Shown here in pieces: positions 1 through 11,400 of a stretch of DNA of 64,000 nt. Location: assembly GCF_022201045.2 (NCBI RefSeq), contig NC_068558.1:38893501-38957500 (forward strand), in the 5' to 3' direction. A program made the position numbers and the translations under genes. The first letter of the stretch is position 1, and each line of letters begins with the position of its first letter. A model generated the notes under the pieces. That model worked only from the letters and a program-made list of their open reading frames with translations, searched no databases and was not told where the DNA came from. The stretch is from Citrus sinensis. Lineage: Eukaryota > Streptophyta > Magnoliopsida > Sapindales > Rutaceae.

Positions 1-348
1 AATAATTATATATATTATATTAAATTTCATGGGATATGTGCAAAAAGAAAATTTGTGGGCATGAAATGACTCTTTTGCCTTCAAGCTCCTGACCATTTTT
101 AATTTAAAAAAAAAATATTGACTAAAAAGTACATATGTGACTTTTCCAATCTTGGTACTTTGGTTTTCTTAAAACTTAAAAGTTTATGCATCTGCGTGCG
201 ATATACCTCAACAGTTTGGTAGTTTTGAGAAGACCGAATGAGGAATAGAAAAGCAATAGGAAAGCACAAGGAAAAGAACAGCTAAGGCCTAAGGGAAGAT
301 GAATAATAAATTTAAAGAATTATTTTTCCTACCCCATTGATCTTGACC

Positions 349-404
<56 letters not shown>

Positions 405-2430
405 ATTTTATTTTACTCCGATGGTCACTAATTTTAAAGTAAGCTCAAGAAAACGATGTTAATATTCAAATGTCAATGCTTGATTAATTGATTCCCGTCT
501 CGTCCCGTCACTCTAATCTGTCCCACTACAAATTTATTTATAATTAATTAATTATTTGTTTATAAATATAATTTGGGCGTAAATGAAATTTAAAAAAAAA
601 AAAAACATAACGATTAGAATTGATGACCAATCAATCAAATCACCCTCTTGGTTTGGTCTTGTCTTGTTGTGTGTGTGTTTTACACGGAACGGAAGTATGT
701 CTGGGCTGTGTCGAGTGCCGAGTGCAAAGTGGCGAGATGCAAGAGCCAAATGGGATCTGATAAGTTGTCTCACTTATCAACATCTCGCGAGCTGTAACCC
801 GTTTTTCTGACACGTGTTTGACTTTTATGCTCGTTTAGATTCGACCTTCGACGTGCTTTCTTCATTGTGAAAAATTTGCATGGCCAGAATTGTGTGTATC
901 ATTTCTGAACAGTATGAAGCTGCATCAGTACTTCTCTCAAAAAAAAAAAAAAAAAAAAAAAAGAGGAGATGGCATATTTATATATGCTTAGTCGTTGGAT
1001 CTTGAAATAAGATTTTTAGGCGTCCAAACCTAAATACTAACTTATTGGGCGAAGAATTTTCTCAGCGTAATTATAAATGTAAACGATTCTCTTCAATTAG
1101 TTGATGTAAAATACAACTCAATATGGTGGGTCCATTTTACCTAAGAAGGAAATTTAGAATAGTATCGCTTTTTTTATATTTTGGTGGTGGATCAATCAAT
1201 GAATAATTATTAGAAAGCATAACAAAATGGGAAGCATTATGATGTTATTATATTATCATACTCTTGAGCATTAAGAAGTTGCGACGACTTTGGTAACAAT
1301 CAGTACTACTCTTCCCGGGGGGGGGGGGGGAAGATGATACTTCGTCATTGTGGAATAGGTAAATCAATGTGTTTGGTCTTGAAACTTAAGATTTTTAGGT
1401 ATTTAATTCAAAATACTAATTTATTAGATGAAAAATTTATCCACTTATAAATCTAAACAACTTTTTTTTATTTTATTTTATGAGTTGATATAAAACACAA
1501 CTCAACTAAGTGGGTCCATTTTGCCTCATAATGAAATGTAGTAATAGCTCTTTCTACATCTTGGTGATGGATCAATGAATAATTATAAGAAAACATAACA
1601 ATATGGGAAGCTTTATGATGTTATTACATTGGACCATAGACATCTTTCCTTTCTTACGAATAAGAAGAAAACATAACATTGAAATCCCAAACTAACATTT
1701 TAATATTTTGGTACATTAAAATCTCTTTACAACAATACTCTATTTAAGAGTAACCTTTATATAGTCATAAAAATTTTAACCAATTATATATAAGAATAAA
1801 CTTTATATTTTCATAGGTTATATATATTTTTTTAAATCACATATAAGGAACTTGCCTAATATGGTAATAAGTGTATATTGTGAAAAATATGTGTTATCTT
1901 ACATTAAAATTTTAAGATGGAACACAAATTTTTTTTTTAAAGTTGTTTAGGAAAACAATTTATTCGTTAAACTTTTAAGATTACTATGTATATTTCTTAG
2001 CACTACATAAATTTTTATACTAATTTTTTAAAAACCATGCCTATTTCTCTTATCAATGTCTATACATTATATTTAACATGTCCTATTAACTAATTATCAA
2101 TGTAGCACGTGTATTATCTCTATATCACATTCACTGAAAAATAATTAAGTCAAATAATATTTTTTTGTTAGAACTACACATCTATTAAATTATAACTGGT
2201 TATAGTAATAAATTATTTTAGTTACTGTAATTTTCTTCATGCGCCAACTTTGATAAATAGTTAATAAATTATAAATAGTATTTTTGTTATTTTCTCATAG
2301 TCACGGTTCGGGTTGCGGGTCGGGGTGACGAAAAGAACCGACCTGCCTCACCGATTGATTAACTTAATAATAAGATTCAGATACCGGCGAGTGCAAGTGG
2401 ATTACTGTTACTCGGTAGGGCTCTTGTAAA
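1..2430. other. AT-rich intergenic flank and 5' region of the PP4R2 gene
   Basis: I see no gene here. The stretch is AT-rich and full of stops in all frames. It holds a (TA)n microsatellite at 352-401, an A-run near 940-962, a 14-base G-run at 1317-1330 and a diverged direct duplication at 999-1630. The last 150 bases are richer in G and C and are the likely promoter and 5' UTR of the gene that starts at 2431. Confidence 0.6.
999..1630. repeat. diverged tandem direct duplication
   Basis: Two copies of about 250 bases, 999-1252 and 1378-1630, share the same succession of words: TCTTGAAA near the start, AAGATTTTTAGG, a shared TGGGTCCATTTT, GATCAATGAATAATTAT and TATGATGTTATTA at the end. They differ at many positions and by small indels, so the duplication is old. 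The G-run at 1317-1330 lies between them. No coding potential is visible. It could be part of an old transposable element. Confidence 0.65.
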
Positions 2431-5400
2431 ATGGAGACGACGGCAAATGCTAATGACGTTGAAAATTCGGTTGATGTTGTTGATCCTATTCATCACCAAC
2501 ACCAAGACCAAGGTCAAGATCCTGTTCCCGTACCGGATGCCTCAAATTCTAGTCACGGGTACTTTCCTCTGTTTAATATTGCCGTTAATTATTATTATTA
2601 TTGGTTCATGATCGGATATTGGATAATATTAGGGTTTTATCATTTGGTTATCCCTTTGAGTTAACGAATTATTTTTTCCAGTGATAATGACTTGTTGAAA
2701 TTCCTATTCGATTAATTTAATTTGCAAGGTTTTAGGTTTTTCTTGTTGGGAGTAACTTTAATTTCTTTTTTGCCTATATTGTTTTGCTTTTTTGCTTTAA
2801 TGTTGTGAAATGATAGTGACAATGTTGTCTTACAACCTTCTTAGCTTGATTGGTGGGAGGGAATTCGGATGTTTGTTATCTGTGTTCAACTAAGTACTAT
2901 ATTATATTTGCTGCCGTATTTATTTTACTAATTTACTTCAATGCCAGAGATCCTGAATCGGAACCCAAACCTGAATTTAATGAAGAAGAGATTAGAGGCG
3001 TACTGGAAGTCATTGCTTCCACTGGAAAATTTTGGTAGGCTTTAATCATGACATAAAAACGTTAGTTTCTTATGTATTCTCTATATGGTAATGTGCTTTG
3101 TTTCTTGTTTACTGCACTGACATTACTTGTGATGTGGAGGCGATGACCACTCATCTTGTTAGCCAAAAGAAAAAGTGAATAGACGCATAATGACTAACCA
3201 GGTGGAGTTACTATGTTGCAATTTTATCCACTTGAAAAGGTTTGGTATTAATGTTTATTTAGAATTTAAAATCTGATGATCAAGAGGTTGGTATTCTGAG
3301 GCAACTGGAAAGGGGCGTTTAGGGTTTTCTTTAACTGGAATATATAGATCAGAAGGTTGTTGGAAGTGTTAGGTTTTCATGCTAAGGGGTGGTTGAGGCT
3401 TACAACTGGAAATTATGGTTCAGAATAGGGTAAAAAGCAATCAAATGCTGTTTCAGTAGGTACAGAAAAATACTGAAAGGTATTTTAAATATTAGGAGGA
3501 AGCAATTTTATTTGGCATAATGTAAATACTAATTCTTGTCAATATTCCCTCCTGCTTGCTGGAAATATTACTTTTAGATGCTATTTTGACTATGAATTCT
3601 CGTATTTTCTCTGGCAAAATATTGATTCTTTGATGCTTATGCTAAATGTTGTTGGCATAATACAAGAAGATAGTTCATGTTGATGTGAATATGAACTTGA
3701 ATTCAATAAGATTTATGGTGAAATCTTGGTGCAGTTAATGCAACTACTGAGATGTTATAATTTTGCCAACATTCTAAGAATCCATCATCTTTAAATTCTT
3801 CTATTTGGTCTGAGCTCCAGGGACAGGTTTTGTATTCTTTTATACTTCCTCAAAACCATGTGACTGCATGCAGTTAATGCTCTCCCATGCTTCATGGATA
3901 ATATATTTTAACAACTTCCTCTTTGTTTCTTTGTTTTTGCTTTCATTACAATCTAAAAGGTGAATGTAGCTGTAAATTTGGTGATGTTTAATGGTTTATA
4001 TGTCACTGCAGGCATGATTGGGACAAACTGAAGAGCATGTTATCCTTTCAGCTGAAGCAGGTATGGGGAGGTATGACATTATGTAAATCTTTTGTTCACA
4101 ATGATCATTGAGTGTCTTATTGCTCTTGTGATGAAGGTGTATTTGTATTAAACCAGTATTATTTTGGTTTACGAGATGATGATCCTAGCATTTCTCTTGC
4201 TAATTTATTCTGAAGGTCCTGTCAGAATATCCTGAGGCAAAAATGAATCCTGAGCAGCAAAATGCTTCTTTAGGAGAAACTTACCCAGAATTGTTGAAAC
4301 GATTGGATGAAGGTATTTTCCTAGTTAAATTGTATCACTGTTCATTTAGACATGGCTGAAACAAATTGATAATGCAAACTGTGAAACTATGGATGCGAGG
4401 ACATGGGTGACAACAAGATAAGCCTAGTTTACTAGTCAATGTCAATTGATGGTTGACATTGACTAGTCCGCTACTTACGGGCTTGCTTTATGTCTCCTTC
4501 ATCTTGGCTGTGGCAAAAAGAAATCTCAGAATGGTTGTGCGGATGCACATGTAGAGAGAAAGTAGTTAAATACAGATGATGAGTCTGACTGATTTTTTTT
4601 TCTTTTGCCCCCATAACTGGTTTTGATGATAGAAACACAAGCTTTTCTTGATGATAAAAAATTTTCAGTCATCAATTGTTGATCCATATCATAATTTCTG
4701 TCAATCATAAGTTCTTTCTCGATGATAGAAAATTTTCAGTCATCTGTTATTGATCTATCCCATAATTTTTGCCAATCACAAGCTCTTTTCTCTGATAAAA
4801 GTATTTATGATACATAACACACATTATTTTTTCTGCTTTGCAGCACTTCTCTGTTTCATTGAAGGTCCTCCATTTACCTTTCAGAGACTTTGTGAGGTTA
4901 CTACTACACTAATACCGTAATATATATTTTTTTATCGTTGCACATTACTCTGTGTGAACAAGAAGTTGCATTTTCATGATACGTTTGAAGGTTGGAAAGT
5001 TAATTTAATATCATCCATCTTTGTGTTGGTTACTTGAGTTTCTTATGTTCCTGGATTAGTTTTCAACTTCATAACTTCCCACTAGCTTTTTTGTCCTTGC
5101 TTATGGAATATAGACCTATCTAGGTATATTCTTCATTTCACTCACGTAACCACCATACTTTGTAATAAACAGTATAGTGATGATATTTACATGAACGTTG
5201 AAAATAATATTTAAGATAGCAATAGATCACATTCGTGCTTTGATACTTTTTCTTTGAGCATTTTGAGGAGCCTTTTATCTTGAAGAGGGCTTTTTGGTAT
5301 TCAAGCTAATCATCCTGAACTTCGTTGTTCATTCCTTCTCTTAAAATTTTTTTATAGCGGTCCCTTCTAATGTTAAATTTATGTATACGAAGCCCTATGA

Positions 5401-7279
5401 TATGTGTGCATTTCTCTTGACAATCCACTTATCAAAGAAAAGAAAAAGGTTGTTTGGGGGTTGTCGCTCGAGGCACTTGCATTTTAATGTTTGCTATAGC
5501 AAACCAGACATTACAAAAAGTGATAAAGCAATCAACACTATGATTTAGGCTGTGAAGGCTATACTTTGGTCTAAACTGTTTCATATAATTATTTATTCTT
5601 TTAGTTTTAAATTATCTTTGCAGTCTTACTCATCTTTTGAGTTTACTTATAAACTGAACAGATTCTTTTGGCTGCACGAAGCATTTATCCGAATCTCTCA
5701 AAGCTTGCTTTGGCACTTGAAAAGGTACGTTGACGGACAATGTGCTTATTTAATGCTCTATTGATTTTATTTTATGAGATTATTCTTTTGGCCCTAGATT
5801 CTTGAATGCACCAAACCTAGTACAAGATAAAATTTGCATTAAATAGTTCAATCCTATTTTATTATTCTTCTAGCAAACGCACCCATAATGTATTATTTAT
5901 TTCTCACATTCATTGTTTTAAATAAGGATAAGGATACATATTTTACTTTATTTTAACACAAATGCTAAACTATTTTTCTCAGCTGATTGATGTAAAAATC
6001 ATACCCTTGAATTTAATTGGATTCATTTTTATCTTTGCATTTGAGCATTAGAAGATCAGTTGTGAGGATTGTAGTGAAGTTTTTCTTTGGTCTGTGATCA
6101 GTTTATCTTGCATCTGCTAGAACAATTTCTTAGTGGTCAATATGCTTCCAGCATTTTTTACTTCAGATCTTCACTGTTTTTTCCCCTATGGATGGGCAGA
6201 AATTTGCCTCAAACCAAATTAACCTGCACATCGCAGACCAAGCTTTGTTTTGCTCTTCAAAGATTATGCAATCTGTTACTCAAAGGCCAAATGATTGGGG
6301 ATGGTTCTGTCTGCAAGTTCCCTTAAACAATAATAGCAGTTAGGTAAAACAAACCCTAGTATCAACCGCACAGCAGCCCTCTGTCTCCTTCCCTCAATCA
6401 CAATTCACCTCGACAAAGGCTGCAAGCCAATCTTCATGTTTCCATAAAAACCAATTCAGTTCCTTTATAGTTTTAAAGTTTAAGTGATATTTTCTGCATC
6501 TACTTTTGCATCTTCTATGGCTTGATAAGTCAGACTTGTCAGTTCGGTTGAACTGAAACAATTCTTGGGCAATGTTGGCTGGTTTTTTATGATAGGGGAG
6601 TATAGATGGTTTATGAGTGAATATTGTTTGATATACAACTGTAAACCAGATTTATAGTGCTGAATTCCATGTCTGTCCCTCCAGTTAAGAGATTGTTTTG
6701 TAGTAACTTTAGTTTTGGTCAAGTTCTGATTAGGGCTTAAAACTTGGAAGTGTTGTGAAATGCTTTAAACATTTGGCTTGTAAAAAATGTTGACATCAAC
6801 TGTAGACTTCTGTATTTGATGCTGTTATGCTGTTTGTTATTTTGTTTGGGTTAGTCTTTGTTTGTTATTTGGAGAATAAGGTTTTCAAACTTCTTAATAT
6901 ACAATTAATTTCAAATTCCAATTGATGTTTTATTCACCCTCGATATCAATTTTTATATTTTATGATTATTATATTGACTTCAATTGATCTATTGCAACTG
7001 CAGAATTTATTGGTGACGTCTACATTGACTGCATGTGCTGATCCCTATCCACAAACAATGACGCAAGGTCCAGAGGAATCAGAAAAAACGAGTGAGGAAC
7101 TGCAGCTGCATTCCCATTCAGTACAGAATGGGGTTGAACCTATGGTAGGAGACAGAGATGAGGTTATGACGGAGGTAGAACCGGCTGATATTGATGATGA
7201 AATGACAATCGATATGGAAGCCTTGGATGAAATAGTTGGATCATCGGAAACAAATTCCACACCCAGTGGGAATTCTTAG
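2431..7279 (+). CDS. PPP4R2: protein phosphatase 4 regulatory subunit 2 homologue
   Basis: Seven exons join in frame: 2431-2558, 2948-3034, 4012-4060, 4216-4312, 4844-4896, 5662-5724 and 7004-7279. They total 753 nt and encode 250 aa. Every intron is GT-AG. Residues 1-45 are acidic and rich in His, Gln and Pro. The conserved PPP4R2 region runs from about residue 50 to 170: an EEIRGVLEVIASTGKFW segment, a WDKLKSML helix, the EGPPFTFQRLCE motif and a LLAARSIYPNLSKLALALEK helix. The last 90 residues are acidic and low-complexity, as in other PPP4R2 proteins. The family binds the catalytic subunit PP4c together with R3; the trimer acts in the nucleus and at centrosomes in animals, while plant roles are less well known. 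The next gene is convergent, with about 1.2 kb between the stop codons. The family call is firm; the symbol is by homology. Confidence 0.9.
4431..4467. repeat. perfect 15-bp inverted repeat with 7-base loop
   Basis: ACTAGTCAATGTCAA at 4431-4445 is followed by a 7-base spacer and by its exact reverse complement at 4453-4467. It lies in the fourth intron of the PP4R2 gene. It could be a tiny foldback remnant or a transcribed hairpin. No function is shown. Confidence 0.85.
4636..4777. repeat. tandem repeat, two 71-bp units
   Basis: The words GATGATA(A/G)AAAATTTTCAGTCATC recur 71 bases apart (about 4650 and 4721), and the surrounding sequence repeats with moderate divergence. A partial third unit follows to about 4800. 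It lies in the fourth intron of the PP4R2 gene. Confidence 0.75.
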
Positions 7280-8386
7280 GTTTCCATCAAGTCTTTTTGG
7301 CTGTTAAAAATTCCCAGGTGTACACAGCTCATGGAATTGTTGCCTCTAGAGAGGGACATGGCCAAGTCAAATTTCCACAACATTTCTTGTTGGTCTGTTG
7401 TATTATGATGATGGTTTGGTAAACCTTCAAGTTGGCAGCAGGAAGAAAATTGCAAATACTTTACCTGAAGGATTCACAGCAACTATTGCTATTAATCTAT
7501 TTGTTTGGATGTTGTATTAGTTGATGACGAAACTGAAGGTCACGGTTTATCCAGCTTAAAAGTATTCGAGATGGCCTCACTGAACTTTTAAATGTGTTTT
7601 TAAGAGTGTCCTTAATGATTCGGTGATATTGTTTAGTTTTTAAGTTACCACTGTCACGGGGATTTTTTATTTTATTTTTTTAAAATCTCTATATACTTCT
7701 AAGATCCTCCCCTCTTCGATTTTGGCAACATCTGTGAATATTTGCAACCATTGTTCACAGCTACGTGGATTTCTCATGATCTTGAGTGGAGTAAAATTCA
7801 TGTGAGCAACGGGTAAGAATAATAGTTAAAACTTTAATCATGTGTTGTCACAAATAAGCATGTGCCACAAGACCTCAAAAAGTTCATAAGATATAGATTT
7901 TGATAAGTTCTTATTTGTATTGCTAAATGTTTGCCCAAGCTAGCCCATAAAACACTTCAACTCGAGACATTGGGGTATTATAATCGACTTATTCCATTTT
8001 TGGCGAGGTTATGAATTCGGGTATGGTATTTTCATACGAGCCAATGAGATAAGAAAAAATAAGTGAAATCAAATTCTTCCAACTTTGTATATTGATTTTT
8101 TCCCAATTACTGAATACCTTTGTATGTGTATACTGCATATTTGATTCCATCAATAAATCTATATATCTTTTTCTTAAAAGTTCAAGTCTCAATAACAATA
8201 CTACTTTCTGCTGTAGTAAAATTGTCTATATTTACACAAAGAACTAAACAGAATCAATTTACATATATAATCTTGAAGTAGGGCTCGCCCTTCATGCTTC
8301 AATATGCCCTCAAATATTCAGAGCTAGAGCTAGAGCTAGAGCTAGAGCTACTGAGCTACCATACTCCGTCAGAATGGCAATTTAGT

Positions 8387-8447
<61 letters not shown>

Positions 8448-8473
8448 GCTACCTACGACTTCTTAGTTTTTAT
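7280..8473. other. 3' flank between convergent genes, with microsatellites
   Basis: This spacer separates the PP4R2 and RSH stop codons and should hold both 3' UTRs. It contains five GAGCTA hexamers at 8321-8350 and an (AT)n run at 8390-8444. The (AT)n run starts only about 30 bases downstream of the RSH stop codon on the minus strand, so it probably lies in the RSH 3' UTR. I see no other gene. Confidence 0.65.
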
Positions 8474-11400
8474 TTACTTACACTTAACTTCAACTATATC
8501 ACCATCTTTGAGCTCAGTGTTGGGTAACACCAACTGACCGTTGACCAAAACCAGCTTTCCCTCAAGTCCTACTTTCATAGCTGCATCTGCTGCAGTGCTG
8601 CCAGACCTCAACCTCATTATTTCACCATTTGGCCAACACACAATCACCACCTCACCAGGGACCACAGAATCAGGATTGCCATTAGCCTTTCCACCGAGCT
8701 TTGATTGTCTGAGACTAGCTTCAGAGCGTAGTTGCTCTTCCCACCGAAGCATTGTCCTCAATAGACGAACCTAAAGTTAACACGTAGACATTAGTCATTT
8801 GCAGTGGATATTAGTATTTCACATTTAATTCACAAAAACTTGTTTCTGGGCCTGTCTGTCTGCAATAAAGAACCAGAACGCTAACATTAACAGAAAAACA
8901 CATGCAATTCTGCATTAAAAGATCTACTACGAACATGAAGTCTCAGGTGGTAAGAATGTTGCAACAAACCTTATTGTTGATACTAGCTTCCATGGAAGTT
9001 GGAGCAACAGAGTCTGAGCTCCGCCTGGATACAACAGAATCAACTGGTTTCCCCTCGAAGACAGCAGAGACAACAGCCCAATATTCAGATTCTTCTTCTT
9101 CGGTTAAATGAGTGATCTGGATGAAGGTTGGTAGTAAGCGCCCAAACTGGTCTTGCTGCATAAAGAGAAGTTCAAACATAAAATATTCTAACTTAGCCCA
9201 TTAAATATTTAGAACAACATTATTTGCTGTATAAAATGATAATATAAATCAGACAAAATTTGATAACAATTGTGAACCCAAGTGTTCAGTCTATATGCCA
9301 ATAAGATTTCTTTAGAGAATGATTATTATATATATCTATATATAGAAAATTTTCAATCCAGAATTTTAAAGTGCAGGAAAGGATGGGAAAACTTTAAAAC
9401 CCTGCGGTTTTAAAGCTCCCGGACTTTCCCACACTTTAAAATTCCGGACCAAAAAACTACCATATATATATATATATATATATGGTTTTATGCTTCATTC
9501 AGTACGAATGACATGGCAACTGTTCTTTCTGTTTCTTTTCTCTATTCAGTTGTCCTCTTATCATTCCTTTCCAGACTGTTTATGTTACCAAAATCTGAAG
9601 TTCATGATTATGCTCGCTCAATAAGTGCATATTAAACATACTTTGTGGTACATGCCATCTCGACAAAGAGTATACTTCTCTAGGCAAGTACACCAATCCC
9701 CATGTCCAGGTTGACACCACCACTCATCTGATGCCTGAAAAGTCAAGTTGGCAACAGAAAACGAGATAAGTTGAATGATGACTTGCTACATAGACAAAAT
9801 TATTATATCATTGTCAATACCACTAAAATGAAGACTTCAGGTGTAAATTAACAGTTTGAAAATAATTCAATTAATCCTACATATTATTCTTTCCAATTCT
9901 TATGGTATTGCTTCAACAAATTAATCACAACTCTGCAGTTGAAGGCACTCAATTAGATGTTTTCAACATCGGTTGAGATGATACAGATTAGACAAGGATC
10001 TATGCAACCCTAAGAGAATATCCTGCATCTAAGATCCCCGTATAAGATGGTTAAAAAACAGAAATGGTAAGTAGAAAGATCTTAACGTATTATTTTTCCA
10101 TTTGTCACCCCACCTTGCTGTTTCTCAAGACATCATTCAGCCATCTCAGCAACAAAATAGCAATGTTGGCAGTTCAGCATTACAGGTAAATCATTTTAGG
10201 CTTCATACCGAAGAAATTCACCGGAAAGCATTAAGTCAAACTGAAATTTTCTGATATTATTTTGCGGAATTTATGGAAATGGCCCAAAATTAGGACTAAG
10301 TGACAAAAGTATATCACTTTTCATTTTTCTGACTTCAGCAGCCAAAAATGGGTATTTTGGACAATAATGCCCTTAAGTAAGTTGGCATGCTGCCGTGCCT
10401 ATCCATTGCAATTGAGAATGTTTGTCTATCACAGTCTATCGCGATCGATGGTGCTGATTGAAAGAGTCTTGCACAGGTCTATTAAGGAGACAGTGTCAAC
10501 CGTGATAGATGTCCTCTATCGATTGCAGTAGAAAGTGTCAATTAACACTGTCTACTTAGGTGCATCATTGTCCAAAATGCTCTTTTTAGGCTACTAAAGT
10601 AAGAAAAATAGTAAGGGCCTAAGGCAGTTATTTTTGTAAACTAACACTAATTTTGGGTCTCTTCCATAAAATTTATGATTATTTTTATCCAAATCCTTCC
10701 AGACAAATCAATCTAAAATTCTTTTTTTTTTTTCCAAAATAAGCATGAGTATTGTTATTTTCTAAACAGCATTCCCTCTAAACTTCTTCATATAACACAA
10801 GGAACAAATGCCAAAGATAAAAATTGTGGTTTATTCTCTTCAGAGCCCAAAAGATGATGTATGGTAATAAGAAATCTTGAGCATCTATTTTCAGTTTTCA
10901 AACCAATTTCGCTCTTTATGTGGAAGCAAAAAGAATATCTTTTAGAAACAGTTGAACATAGAGTCCCAGCAGTTTGTTAGTTAACATTAGTGGAAAGATC
11001 CAAAGGATTTTTAACGCTGCCAATTACATGAACAAACCCTAAACAAATATTCTCACTATAGCAGCATTAAAAATAATGTTGCTTCTGATTACATGAACAC
11101 CAACCATAAGTAGAAATTTAAAATTGTAATTTTTTTTTTCTTAACAAGGATTTTTGAACTTCTACAGACCTAAATTCTGTATCTAGTTTCTCCTCGCTTG
11201 CTTCACCATGGCATCACCAGTCAATGTCCCAAATGGGTAATAGCATTTGGAACATAGGTTTCATCAAAAGACCGATTATTTCTTTCTGTTGAGCCTCTTA
11301 CTATATCTTCACTTCCTGTAACTTTTATTACCACCAGTCCACCACTACATCCTAATGTGGGAGCTAACCAATTCCCCAATCATTCAAATTTCTTATTACT

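Noticed and set aside
583..810. Plus-strand ORF of 75 codons in the left flank
   Set aside because: It has no family resemblance, an A-run inside the frame and AT-rich composition throughout. It is a chance ORF.
4636..4800. The 71-bp repeat as a possible minisatellite regulator
   Set aside because: Only two and a part units exist and they are diverged. It is listed as a repeat without function.
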